43,641 nucleotides of DNA, from positions 1,131,594 through 1,175,234 of the forward strand of contig NZ_LMUT01000012.1 in NCBI RefSeq assembly GCF_009765785.1, read 5' to 3'. Below the pieces are notes generated by a model. It saw only the letters and a list, made by a program, of their open reading frames with translations. It was not told the origin of the DNA and searched no databases. This DNA is from Granulicella sp. L46. GTDB lineage: Bacteria; Acidobacteriota; Terriglobia; Terriglobales; Acidobacteriaceae. The translations under genes were made by a program, and so were the position numbers. How positions within the stretch are numbered: position 1 is the stretch's first letter; every line of letters begins with the position of its first letter. Positions 9,801 to 16,820 of this stretch are shown here, piece after piece.

Positions 9801-10023
9801 GCAAATCACCCAGCGTTTCCGCCTGCAATTCCGCGCCGAGTTCTTCAACATCCTCAACCACACCAACCTCTCTCTCCCCAACGAAGTCGTCTTCTCTAAT
9901 GGCCCCACCCAAGGCACCACTGCCAACCAAACCACACCCGCGGCCTTGGGCACTCCAGGCGTCATCACGGCCACGGCCAACACCAGCCGCCAAATCCAAC
10001 TAGGCCTCAAACTTCTGTTCTAA
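6835..10023 (+). CDS. Oar-like TonB-dependent receptor with carboxypeptidase-regulatory-like domain
   Basis: An outer-membrane transporter of 1062 residues. Residues 1-22 are a signal peptide ending ARAQ. Residues of about 25-105 form a carboxypeptidase-regulatory-like beta-sandwich (GTIAGLVTDSSGAAIPGAHVLI, then GQYIASSIAVGPYTLNVTAPGF). A plug domain follows (VKQLPLNGRSYDQLILLNPG, then GRRPQDNLFLLNGIEYTGAS), then a large beta-barrel that ends in an aromatic residue (LGLKLLF), as outer-membrane proteins do. CAGGAGT before the ATG is a good ribosome binding site. No degradative enzyme genes lie next to it, so the substrate is unknown. The family is greatly expanded in Acidobacteriota and usually takes up glycans or peptides. 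A hairpin follows the stop codon. Confidence 0.92.
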   Translation: MQRLRLILPLFLLAFSLAARAQVVGGTIAGLVTDSSGAAIPGAHVLIHNDDTGAQRSLNTNASGQYIASSIAVGPYTLNVTAPGFAQTTRTITLTTGQSLNLNLALSVAGHETVTVHDTQPIVNTSTEQTAGLVDSRQVKQLPLNGRSYDQLILLNPGTVNYTNQRSGGIGTSNSSVGSMFSVSGRRPQDNLFLLNGIEYTGASLINTTPGGTSGQLLGIDGIREFNVVTDTYSAAYGKRDGAQISIVTTGGTNQLHGSVYEFARNSFFDARNYFDGPRIPEFQRNNFGASLGGPIRKNKLFLFANYEGYRQNLGESLVTLVPDATSRAKAVASVEPLLNLWPIANGPEITQNGAATGIAQWIGSAPQHIREDFGTTRFDANLSNNDTFNSIYTIDDSDAVSPSANPYSYVDETLREQVLSAEEHHVFSPNFINVARFGFSRASYYFNGYVPAEQQALTPSVRPGVPTYAVVISGSTASNGASSITGAGANVGANNAITRNLFTFDDHVFYTVGKHTLEGGIWIQRLQSNDNLAQDQYGQASFASLATFLTGAIKTFTYAPDITELGWRTLFADAFLEDTWRITPRLQIRAGFRSESSTGWSESQNRASVYSFGAVSSGAPLGVISTNPTSGLSNALTDNRALFLPEPRIGLAWDAFGNGRTSVTASAGLHHSLLDALDYRLDQAAPYNTVNSYSSTTVTNPISGTPKISPSTIATNISTPTLFSYTLRIEQQLAPSTSLTLGYNGSHSYHQILNGDLNEPDFEVLANNLIYYPTTTKANNAVANTTSWWSGGTGNYNAFIVDLRHNLSRGLQFRINYTWSKNLDDGSAWNTSVSSNTPAFVSVPALPHLDYGPAATDVRHLFAANATYDLPIGTGQALFADANKFTEHVISGWSLASIVSLSTGFPFSPQLGYNPTGSGDSRNPVRPNVNPNFTGKLYPGGSTAQKAAQFFNPNAFSAPAYGTVGNAGRDSLVGPGYADWDFSLLKSTQITQRFRLQFRAEFFNILNHTNLSLPNEVVFSNGPTQGTTANQTTPAALGTPGVITATANTSRQIQLGLKLLF

Positions 10024-10039
10024 GCGACGCCTCCGGGGG

Positions 10040-10075
10040 CCCCATTCATAGACGGCATCATCGTCATGAGTGGGG
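10040..10075 (+). terminator. Hairpin after the TonB receptor gene
   Basis: CCCCATTCAT pairs with ATGAGTGGGG (one wobble), and inside it GACG pairs with CGTC around a GCATCAT loop. The hairpin lies 16 nt after the receptor stop. Only a short T run follows (GGGGTT), so it may act as a weak intrinsic terminator or an mRNA 3'-end stabiliser. Confidence 0.5.
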
Positions 10076-10118
10076 TTCACAGATCTCTGCTGATATATGC
10101 TTCCTTGCAGAGTCCATC

Positions 10119-10733
10119 ATGCCCAAGCCCCTCTCCCCAGGCCGCCTCGAAGCCTTCTCCGACGGAGTCATCGCCGTCATCATCACCATCATGGTGCTCG
10201 AGCTCCACGTCCCTGGCAAAGAAGTTTCGAACCTCAACGGCCTTATCGCCCTCGCCCCACTCCTCACCGTCTATCTCCTCAGCTTCGTCCAGACAGGCAT
10301 CTACTGGGTCAACCACCATTACCTCGTCGACGATCTCGACCACGTCACCCACGGCATCCTTTGGGCCAATCTCGCCTTCCTCTTCACGCTCTCGCTCATT
10401 CCGTTCGCCACCACCTGGATCGGTAGCCGAGGCATCTCATCCTTCTCCGTTGCGCTCTACGCCTTTACGTGCGTTCTCCCCGCCATCACCTGGGTTGTTC
10501 TTTCCAACTGCATCTGTCACACGTCCGGCCAACCACCCGCGGGCAGCCGGATCAAGCAAGCCATCTCCACCGGCCTCTACTTCGGCTCGATCCCCGCCGC
10601 CTACTGGTCGCCCAAAGCCGCGCTCGGCATGATCTGCCTCGTGGCAATCCTCTGGCTCCTGCCTCCTCAAAAGGTTGTCGAACAGACCCGATCCTTCAAG
10701 TCCGATAAACAGTCCCACAGCGATCCGCGCTAA
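10119..10733 (+). CDS. TMEM175-family potassium channel protein (DUF1211)
   Basis: A 204-residue protein with about six hydrophobic spans. The signature R-x-x-x-F-S-D near the N-terminus (GRLEAFSDGVIAVIITIMVLEL) is the hallmark of bacterial TMEM175 channels, where the first helix forms the pore; solved bacterial homologues are tetrameric potassium-permeable channels. QTGIYWVNHHYLV is the conserved third helix of the family. It is the first of three members of this family in 4.3 kb and is the most distant of the three. Its stop codon (TAA at 10731-10733) is also the first half of a TAAACT -10-like box for dapA. Confidence 0.85.
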   Translation: MPKPLSPGRLEAFSDGVIAVIITIMVLELHVPGKEVSNLNGLIALAPLLTVYLLSFVQTGIYWVNHHYLVDDLDHVTHGILWANLAFLFTLSLIPFATTWIGSRGISSFSVALYAFTCVLPAITWVVLSNCICHTSGQPPAGSRIKQAISTGLYFGSIPAAYWSPKAALGMICLVAILWLLPPQKVVEQTRSFKSDKQSHSDPR

Positions 10734-10736
10734 ACT
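10731..10736 (+). promoter_or_regulatory. -10-like TAAACT, 9 nt before the dapA ATG
   Basis: GC-TAAACT is followed by nine bases and the dapA ATG, with no Shine-Dalgarno in between. It overlaps the stop codon of the TMEM175 gene. It is part of a recurring near-leaderless layout in this segment. Inference from pattern. Confidence 0.4.
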
Positions 10737-10745
10737 CGCAGCGGT

Positions 10746-11636
10746 ATGAAACTCCAAGGCTGCGGCACCGCGCTCGTCACTCCTTTCCACCCCGACGGCT
10801 CACTCGACGAGCCCGCCCTCCGCGCCCTCGTCGAATCCCAGCTCGCCCAGGGCGTCTCCCTCCTCATCCCCTGCGGCACCACCGGCGAAGCTTCCACTCT
10901 CACCGAGGCTGAGACCCACCGCGTCATCGGGATCACCATCGAGGTCGCTGCCGGCCGCGCTCCCATCTTCGCTGGCTGCACCCACAACGCCACCGCCCAG
11001 GCCGTCCACAACGCCAAGCGCATCGCGAAGATTCCCAACCTCACCGGTATCCTCACCGCCAACCCCTACTACAACCGGCCCAACCAGGAAGGCCAGTACC
11101 AGCACTTCCGCGCCATCGCCGAAGCCGTGCATCTGCCCATCCTCCTCTACAACATTCCAGGCCGCACCGCGACCAACCTTCTCCCCGAAACCGTTCTCCG
11201 CCTTACCGAGATTCCCAACATCGTCGCCATCAAGGAATCGAGCGGCGTCATGGGCCAGATCACTGAGCTGCTCGCCAACGCCCCCTCCACCTTCTCGGTC
11301 CTCGCTGGCGACGACGCCTTGGCCCTGCCTGTCATCGCCCTCGGCGGAACAGGTCTTGTCTCCGTTGCGTCGAACGCAATCCCCGGGCCTATGTCCCTGA
11401 TGATCGCCGCCGCGCTCTCGGGTGACTGGGTTACCGCGCGCGATCTCAACAAGCGCTACTTCGCCCTCATGCAGGCCCACTTCATCGAGCCTAGCCCCGC
11501 CCCTATCAAGGCCACCCTCGCCCTCCTCGGCCGCTGCTCGGAAACCCTTCGTCTTCCAATGGTCCCCGTAACCGAAGCCACCCGCACCAAACTAGAATCC
11601 ATCCTCCAGGGCCTCAACCTCCTGCCGAGCAACTAG
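10746..11636 (+). CDS. dapA: 4-hydroxy-tetrahydrodipicolinate synthase
   Basis: Condenses pyruvate with L-aspartate semialdehyde, the first committed step of the diaminopimelate/lysine pathway, in the cytoplasm. The 296-residue protein has GTTGE (44-48) that binds the pyruvate carboxylate, Tyr135 in YNIPGRT for proton relay, and the Schiff-base Lys163 in VAIKESSG. Length is typical for a DapA TIM barrel. dapD follows 47 nt downstream. No Shine-Dalgarno precedes the ATG, and a -10-like box ends 9 nt before it. Related N-acetylneuraminate lyase-type enzymes share the fold, but the motifs and the dapD neighbour favour DapA. Confidence 0.93.
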   Translation: MKLQGCGTALVTPFHPDGSLDEPALRALVESQLAQGVSLLIPCGTTGEASTLTEAETHRVIGITIEVAAGRAPIFAGCTHNATAQAVHNAKRIAKIPNLTGILTANPYYNRPNQEGQYQHFRAIAEAVHLPILLYNIPGRTATNLLPETVLRLTEIPNIVAIKESSGVMGQITELLANAPSTFSVLAGDDALALPVIALGGTGLVSVASNAIPGPMSLMIAAALSGDWVTARDLNKRYFALMQAHFIEPSPAPIKATLALLGRCSETLRLPMVPVTEATRTKLESILQGLNLLPSN

Positions 11637-11667
11637 CCGTCTTGCGTCTCTCCACCGCCATCCCCGC

Positions 11668-11673
11668 TACAAT
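11668..11673 (+). promoter_or_regulatory. -10-like TACAAT, 10 nt before the dapD ATG
   Basis: CCGC-TACAAT matches the -10 consensus at five of six bases. Ten bases separate it from the dapD ATG, and they contain no ribosome binding site. Transcription from it would give an mRNA with a leader of about 0-5 nt. Inference from pattern. Confidence 0.45.
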
Positions 11674-11683
11674 CAACACATCC

Positions 11684-12541
11684 ATGAACTCCGCAACTCC
11701 GCAAGACCTAGAACCCCTCATCGAGCACTGGTTCGCCCAGGGCCTCTTCGCCGTCGGCAACCCTGACGCTCTCGCCGTCTTCGTCCAGCTACGCGACGCC
11801 CTCGAAGCCGGCACCCTCCGCTCCGCCCAGCCTGACCCGACCGCCCCAACCGGCTGGCGCGTCAACGCCTGGGTTAAGCGCGGCGTACTCCTCGGCTTCC
11901 GCCTCGGCCGGCTTGAAGCCGTCGAGGATGGCGTGCTCCACTGCGTCGACAAGCACACCTACCCCACCCGCCGCTTCACGCCCGAGCAGAACATCCGCAT
12001 CGTTACCGGCGGCTCGGCTGTCCGCGCCGGCGCTTATCTCGCTCCCGGCGTGATCGTCGTCCCGCCCGCCTACATCAACACTGGCGCCTTCGTCGACGAG
12101 GACTCACTGGTGGATTCCCACGCCCTGGTCGGCTCCTGCGCCCAGATCGGCAAGCGAGTCCACCTGTCAGCAGCCTGCCAGATCGGCGGAGTCCTTGAGC
12201 CCATCAATGCCTCCCCCGTCATCATCGAAGACGACGTTTTAGCCGGCGGCAACACCGGCGTCTACGAAGGCACCATCGTCCGCTCCCGCGCCGTCCTCGC
12301 CTCGGGAGTCATCCTCACCCGCGGCACCCCCGTCTACGACCTCCCCAACAAAACCATCTACAAAGCCACCCCCGAAACCCCCCTCATCATCCCCGCCGGC
12401 GCCGTAGTCGTAGCGGGCAGCCGAGCGATCCAGCACGGCTACGGTAAAGACTTAGGCCTCAGCGTCTATACCCCCATCATCGTCAAATACCGTGACGAGA
12501 AAACCGACCTCTCCACTAGCCTCGAAGACCTTCTCCGCTAG
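11684..12541 (+). CDS. dapD: 2,3,4,5-tetrahydropyridine-2,6-dicarboxylate N-succinyltransferase
   Basis: Succinylates tetrahydrodipicolinate using succinyl-CoA, the fourth step of the succinylase branch of diaminopimelate synthesis. The 285-residue protein has a helical N-terminal domain, then a left-handed beta-helix of hexapeptide repeats (GAYLAPGVIVVPPAYINTGA, then LVDSHALVGSCAQIGKRVHLS) and the conserved IEDDVLAGGNTGVYEGTIV stretch. Length matches DapD (about 270-285). I chose the ATG at 11684: it gives the normal N-terminus (MNSATPQDLEPLIEHWF) and follows a TACAAT box. It pairs with dapA directly upstream, so both act in one pathway. Confidence 0.92.
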   Translation: MNSATPQDLEPLIEHWFAQGLFAVGNPDALAVFVQLRDALEAGTLRSAQPDPTAPTGWRVNAWVKRGVLLGFRLGRLEAVEDGVLHCVDKHTYPTRRFTPEQNIRIVTGGSAVRAGAYLAPGVIVVPPAYINTGAFVDEDSLVDSHALVGSCAQIGKRVHLSAACQIGGVLEPINASPVIIEDDVLAGGNTGVYEGTIVRSRAVLASGVILTRGTPVYDLPNKTIYKATPETPLIIPAGAVVVAGSRAIQHGYGKDLGLSVYTPIIVKYRDEKTDLSTSLEDLLR

Positions 12542-12599
12542 CCACGGAACCACCGACCCCGGCGCTGCGTACAATTCCATAGAAAGGCAGCCACGAACC

Positions 12600-12788
12600 A
12601 TGAAGCTTCTCCTCTTCCTGATCCTCCTCATCCTCTGCTGGCCCGTAGCCCTGCTCGCGCTCGTCCTTTACCCTTTCATCTGGCTCATCCTCCTCCCCTT
12701 CCGCCTGCTCGGCATCGTAGTCGGTGGCGTGTTTGAGCTCATAGGCGCCCTCTTCACCCTCCCCGCCCGCATGATCCGCGCCATCTAG
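12600..12788 (+). CDS. Small 62-residue membrane protein
   Basis: ATG at 12600 is preceded by AGAAAGG about 12 nt upstream, and a TACAAT -10-like box lies at 12570-12575. The product is almost wholly hydrophobic: MKLLLFLILLILCWPVALL, then a tryptophan-containing span (YPFIWLILLPFRLLGIVVGG), then an ending ALFTLPARMIRAI. It probably spans the membrane twice. Similar short proteins occur in acidobacterial genomes, but I know no function. It sits between dapD and two TMEM175-type channels on the same strand. Confidence 0.65.
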   Translation: MKLLLFLILLILCWPVALLALVLYPFIWLILLPFRLLGIVVGGVFELIGALFTLPARMIRAI

Positions 12789-12812
12789 CCCCACCGCCCC
12801 GGCATCTAGCGC

Positions 12813-12818
12813 TACACT
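12813..12818 (+). promoter_or_regulatory. -10-like TACACT, 9 nt before the next ATG
   Basis: AGCGC-TACACT is followed by nine bases and ATG, without a Shine-Dalgarno. The same layout recurs 797 bp downstream, before the duplicate gene. Confidence 0.4.
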
Positions 12819-12827
12819 ATCCGCACG

Positions 12828-13562
12828 ATGCCCAATCATCATGACCTCGTAACCAAGGACGGTTTCCGTCTCCGCGGCACCCACATGTCCCGCATCGACG
12901 GCTTCTCCGACGTCGTCTTCGGATTCGCCCTCACCCTCCTCGTCGTCTCCCTCGAAGTTCCCCACACCTACGACCAATTCCATGCCGCCCTCCTCGGCTT
13001 CGTCCCCTTTGCCATCTGCTTCTTTTTCCTCATCCTCGTCTGGATGTCCCATTTTCGCTTCTTCCGCCGTTACGGCCTGCACGACATGGGCACCCTGTGG
13101 ATCAACTCGGCTCTTCTCTTCTCCGTCCTTTTCTACGTCTATCCCGTCAAGTTCATGTTCGCGGTGGCCAGCGGCATCCACGTCGACTCCAACGTCTTCT
13201 CCAATCCCTCCCAGCCCCGCGAGATGATGGAGGTCTACTCCCTCGGCTTTGCGGCAATCTACTTCTGCCTCACCGCACTCTACTGGAACGCCTGGCGCCA
13301 ACGTCGCCAGCTCAAGCTCAATCCCCTCGAGATCACCATCACCCTCGCCGACTTCTCGGAAAAATTAGGCGATGCATGCATAGGTCTCCTCTGCGCCTTG
13401 ATCGCCCATCTTCTCCCACCGCATGAAACCGGCAACGCTGGCTGGTTCTTCTTCCTCATCGCCATCTGGAGCACCATCAATGGCAAAATCGCCGGCCGCA
13501 AGATTCGCCGTCTCCGCGCCCTCACCCCTCCCGAAGAACTCGAGCCACTACCCCACGCCTGA
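12828..13562 (+). CDS. TMEM175-family potassium channel protein (DUF1211), tandem copy 1
   Basis: A 244-residue protein with about six hydrophobic spans after a 20-residue polar N-terminus. SRIDGFSDVVFGFALTLLVVSLEVP carries the family's FSD pore-helix motif. It shares long identical blocks with the following gene (GFRLRG, FSD-VFGFALTL-VVS, FFRRYGLHD, IYP/VYP-KF-F), so the two arose by tandem duplication. Bacterial homologues form tetrameric potassium channels; whether these two copies form one hetero-oligomer is unknown. There is no Shine-Dalgarno, and TACACT ends 9 nt before the ATG. Confidence 0.83.
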   Translation: MPNHHDLVTKDGFRLRGTHMSRIDGFSDVVFGFALTLLVVSLEVPHTYDQFHAALLGFVPFAICFFFLILVWMSHFRFFRRYGLHDMGTLWINSALLFSVLFYVYPVKFMFAVASGIHVDSNVFSNPSQPREMMEVYSLGFAAIYFCLTALYWNAWRQRRQLKLNPLEITITLADFSEKLGDACIGLLCALIAHLLPPHETGNAGWFFFLIAIWSTINGKIAGRKIRRLRALTPPEELEPLPHA

Positions 13563-13609
13563 GTCGCGCACCTCGGCACCGCATCCCGCCAGCTGGCCGC
13601 CAATCGCGC

Positions 13610-13615
13610 TACACT
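13610..13615 (+). promoter_or_regulatory. -10-like TACACT, 9 nt before the next ATG
   Basis: CGCGC-TACACT is followed by nine bases and the ATG of the second tandem channel gene. No ribosome binding site is visible. Same hexamer and same spacing as for its duplicate. Confidence 0.4.
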
Positions 13616-13624
13616 TGCCCAACC

Positions 13625-14368
13625 ATGCAGTTCTCCCACCAGCCAAAGTCCCACCAAGGCTTCCGCCTGCGCGGCCTGTCCACCTCGCGCATCGACAGCT
13701 TCTCCGACATCGTCTTCGGCTTCGCCCTCACCCTCATCGTCGTCTCCTCCGCCGTTCCCCACACCTTCGACCAGCTTCGCACCGTCCTTCTCGGCTTCTA
13801 CGCCTTCGCCATCTGCTTTTGCCTGTTCATCTTCATCTGGCTCGCACACTTCAACTTCTTTCGCCGCTACGGTCTCCACGACGCGACCACCATGTGGATT
13901 AACTTCGCCCTGCTCTTTACCGTGCTGGCGTACATCTATCCACTCAAGTTCCTCTTCAGCTTCGCGGCCCACGATACCGGCCCGGGCGTTTTCTCCAGCT
14001 TTTACCAGCGGCGCGATCTCGTGGTCATCTACGGTGCGGGCTTTGCCGCCCTGCAGCTGTGCTATGCCGCTCTCTACGGCAACGCCTGGCTCAAGCGCAC
14101 GCCTCTCCACCTCAGTCCACTGGAAATCGCTCTCACCCTCGCCGACTTCTGGAATTACATCGGCACCGCCTCGGTCGGCCTCCTTTGCTGTCTCCTTGCT
14201 TTCCTCCTTCCCCTTGCCCACGCCAGCAGAGCCTTCTACGGCTTCTTTCTCCTCATCATCTGGGGACGAACCCAGGCCATTGTCTCCGCTCGCCGCATCC
14301 GCGCCGCCCGCGCCCGCACCGCGCCCCAGGATCTCGAACCCTTTCCCTCCAAAGCGAATGCCGCGTAA
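13625..14368 (+). CDS. TMEM175-family potassium channel protein (DUF1211), tandem copy 2
   Basis: A 247-residue paralogue of the preceding gene. It has the same plan: a polar N-terminus with GFRLRG, then SRIDSFSDIVFGFALTLIVVS with the FSD pore motif, then HFNFFRRYGLHDATTMWIN and further spans. Divergence is highest in the C-terminal third. It is separated from its partner by 62 nt and has its own -10-like box. Role by homology: potassium leak or membrane-potential control. Ion selectivity cannot be read with confidence. Confidence 0.83.
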   Translation: MQFSHQPKSHQGFRLRGLSTSRIDSFSDIVFGFALTLIVVSSAVPHTFDQLRTVLLGFYAFAICFCLFIFIWLAHFNFFRRYGLHDATTMWINFALLFTVLAYIYPLKFLFSFAAHDTGPGVFSSFYQRRDLVVIYGAGFAALQLCYAALYGNAWLKRTPLHLSPLEIALTLADFWNYIGTASVGLLCCLLAFLLPLAHASRAFYGFFLLIIWGRTQAIVSARRIRAARARTAPQDLEPFPSKANAA

Positions 14369-14449
14369 ATTGCAGCCATTCCTGCCCCCAATTGCTCACT
14401 CATCTGGCCGCAATCTTTCCCCAATCCGACTCGACTTTCCGTACTGCGA

Positions 14450-14455
14450 TAGACT
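14450..14455 (+). promoter_or_regulatory. -10-like TAGACT, 8 nt before the RNase J ATG
   Basis: GCGA-TAGACT is followed by GAAGGTCC and ATG. The AAGG could serve as a weak ribosome binding site, but if transcription starts about 7 nt after the box it would not be in the mRNA. Confidence 0.35.
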
Positions 14456-14463
14456 GAAGGTCC

Positions 14464-16125
14464 ATGGCTAATGAAAAACTGCAAATAATCCCGCTTGGCG
14501 GACTCGGCGAGTTCGGCATGAACTGCCTCGCGCTCCACTATGGCGACGACATCATCGTTATTGACGCCGGCCTCATGTTCCCGGAAGAAGAGCTCCTCGG
14601 CGTCGACATCGTTGTCCCCGACATCTCCTACCTCATCGAGAACCGAGCGAAGGTCCGCGGGATCATTCTTACCCACGGACACGAGGACCACATCGGCGGC
14701 CTCCCGTGGATCCTCTCCGACCTCAACGTCCCCGTCTACGGCACCGAGTTCACCCTCGCCTACGTCGAAGGAAAGCTCGAAGAGCATCGACTCCTCGACG
14801 ATGCCGAGCTCATCGAAATCCTCCCCGGCCGCCGCTTCAACCTCGGCGTCTTCTCGATCCTCCCCATCCGCGTCACCCATTCCCTAGTCGACTGCGTCTC
14901 CTTCGCGATCCACACCCCCGTCGGCATCGTCGTCCACACCGGCGACTTCAAGATCGATCTCTCCTCGCCCGACGGCCACCCCTTCGACCTCCAGGCCTTT
15001 GCCGACCTCGGCAAGCAGAATGTCCTCTGCCTCCTGCAGGACTCGACTAACGTCGATCGCCCCGGCTTCACGCCCGGCGAAAAGGCCGTCATCCCCCGCC
15101 TCGACGACATCTTCGGAGCCGCCAAGCGCCGCATCTTCTTCTCTTGCTTCTCTTCCTCCATCCATCGCATCCGCATCGCCATGGACCTCGCCCACAAGCA
15201 CGGCCGCAAGGTTGCGTTGATCGGCCGCTCCATCGATAACTCCACAGAAATCGCACAGGACCTCGGCTACATCGACCCGCCCCAGGGCCTCATTATCCAT
15301 CCCAACCAGATCAAGGACACCCCAGCCAACAAGCTCTGCATCCTGATCTCCGGCACGCAGGGTGAACCCATGTCGGCGCTCTCCCGTGCCGCCGTCGACA
15401 ACCACCGCTTCGCCAAGATCGAGCCCGGCGACACCGTCCTTCTCAGTTCGCGCGTCATTCCCGGCAACGAAAAGGCCATATACCGCGTCATCGATCACCT
15501 CGAGCGCCGCGACGCCCGCGTGATCCACGACGACGGCACGCATGGATTGATTCACGTCTCCGGCCACGGCTCGCAGGAAGAGCTCCGCATGATGATCAAC
15601 CTCGTGCGCCCCAAGTTCTTCATCCCCGTCCACGGCGACTACCGCCACCTCAAGCGCCACGCGGAACTCGCCGCCGCCACCGGCGTCCCCGAGAAGGTCA
15701 TCCTCCTCGAAGACGGCGATGTCCTCACCCTCGACCGCGAACACGCCGAAAAAACCGGCAAGGTCACCACCGGCCGCGTCTGCATCGACAACAACTCCAC
15801 CGCCGACGTAGTCGAAGACACCGTCATCCGCGACCGCAAACATCTAGGCGAAGACGGCGTCTTCCTTCCCATCATCGCCATCAACAAGCGCACCGGCCAG
15901 GTCGAAGGTGTCCCCGAAATCACTACCCGTGGCTTCGCCGCTGACGACCCCGAACTCCTCCGCAATGCCCGCGATATCGTAGCCCGCACCCTTGAGCAGT
16001 CGAGCGAAGAAGAGCGTCGCGACTACGGCGTCATGAAGGACAAGATCCGCGGCGATCTAAAGCGTTTCCTGCAAAAGAACGCGAACCGTCGCCCCCTCAT
16101 CATGCCCATCATTCTGGAGCTGTAA
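14464..16125 (+). CDS. rnj: Ribonuclease J
   Basis: A metallo-beta-lactamase/beta-CASP ribonuclease with 5'-3' exonuclease and endonuclease activity in mRNA decay and rRNA maturation. The 553-residue protein begins LQIIPLGGLGEFGMN, typical of RNase J. HGHEDH (71-76) is the zinc-binding motif. His139 and the TGDFK stretch (159-163) supply further metal ligands, HVSGHGSQEEL is a beta-CASP motif, and FFIPVHGDYRHLKRHAELA is the conserved region near the end of the nuclease core. The C-terminal domain (KDKIRGDLKRFLQKNANRRPLIMPIILEL) is normal for the family. Full length. It converges with a DUF2059 gene 21 nt away. Confidence 0.93.
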   Translation: MANEKLQIIPLGGLGEFGMNCLALHYGDDIIVIDAGLMFPEEELLGVDIVVPDISYLIENRAKVRGIILTHGHEDHIGGLPWILSDLNVPVYGTEFTLAYVEGKLEEHRLLDDAELIEILPGRRFNLGVFSILPIRVTHSLVDCVSFAIHTPVGIVVHTGDFKIDLSSPDGHPFDLQAFADLGKQNVLCLLQDSTNVDRPGFTPGEKAVIPRLDDIFGAAKRRIFFSCFSSSIHRIRIAMDLAHKHGRKVALIGRSIDNSTEIAQDLGYIDPPQGLIIHPNQIKDTPANKLCILISGTQGEPMSALSRAAVDNHRFAKIEPGDTVLLSSRVIPGNEKAIYRVIDHLERRDARVIHDDGTHGLIHVSGHGSQEELRMMINLVRPKFFIPVHGDYRHLKRHAELAAATGVPEKVILLEDGDVLTLDREHAEKTGKVTTGRVCIDNNSTADVVEDTVIRDRKHLGEDGVFLPIIAINKRTGQVEGVPEITTRGFAADDPELLRNARDIVARTLEQSSEEERRDYGVMKDKIRGDLKRFLQKNANRRPLIMPIILEL

Positions 16126-16146
16126 CCAGCCCTCTAATCCCAGCGA

Positions 16147-16713
16147 TCAATGTGGCGCTGTCGTGCTGCTGACCGGCGCGCTCTGTTTCCCTATGCTCGC
16201 GGTCATCTTTGCGACAAAGTCCGCCTGTAGCGCCTTCAACTGTGGCTGCATCTCGACCATGCGGGCCTGCACCACCTTCATACTTGCCTGCATGAGCTCC
16301 GGCGTCTTGCTCAACATCGTCTGCCCAGCGGGCGACTTGTAGAACGCTGTGATCGCCTCGATCTCTTCCGTCGTATACTCCGCCCCATAAATCTTCACAT
16401 ACTCCGGCTCGAGTGACTTCCAACTCAATGCGTCATGAGAAAGCTTCATCGCCTTGTCCGTAAAGTCCTTGATCAGAGCTCTTTGCTGCTCCGTCATCTG
16501 GCTTGCGCCGGGCGTCGTCTGTATCGTCTGCTCAATCATCCCGTTGATGGTGGTCATCATTTGCTCCATCGTGCGATCCATATGCATCGCGTCGAAGAGC
16601 TCCTGCACCTTCGCTTGCTTAGCCGCATCCAGATCCGCCGATGCCACCGTCTGCGCCTTCACCACAGGCCCCACCGCCAACATCACCGCACACACTGCTA
16701 TCCAACGCTTCAT
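16147..16713 (-). CDS. DUF2059 periplasmic protein, copy 1
   Basis: A 188-residue protein with a signal peptide (MKRWIAVCAVMLAVGPVVKAQ) and a helical DUF2059 domain: AKVQELFDAMHMDRTMEQMM near the start, and YTTEEIEAITAFYKSPAGQTMLSKTPELM, the most conserved block of the family. It is likely periplasmic; the function is unknown. A paralogue of 170 residues lies 2.6 kb away on the same strand (19299-19811). It is the last gene of the minus-strand group starting with the cytochrome P460 gene, with a gap of about 107 nt that holds nothing recognisable. Confidence 0.85.
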   Translation of the reverse strand: MKRWIAVCAVMLAVGPVVKAQTVASADLDAAKQAKVQELFDAMHMDRTMEQMMTTINGMIEQTIQTTPGASQMTEQQRALIKDFTDKAMKLSHDALSWKSLEPEYVKIYGAEYTTEEIEAITAFYKSPAGQTMLSKTPELMQASMKVVQARMVEMQPQLKALQADFVAKMTASIGKQSAPVSSTTAPH

Positions 16714-16820
16714 CCGAAACCCTCATGCCTTCCTGAATTTTGAGCCGCGTGCCTGAGCCTACGCCTTCCCCTCACAAAGACTCAACCACAGCAGCGGCTG
16801 CCCATCCGTCCGCGCAGGAC

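Noticed and set aside
12516..14221. Two long minus-strand frames opposite the tandem TMEM175 genes
   Set aside because: They mirror each other only because the genes opposite are duplicates; translations are acidic and featureless.
14884..15843. Open frame of 319 codons opposite RNase J
   Set aside because: RNase J is complete and certain on the plus strand; the antisense frame shows no domain.
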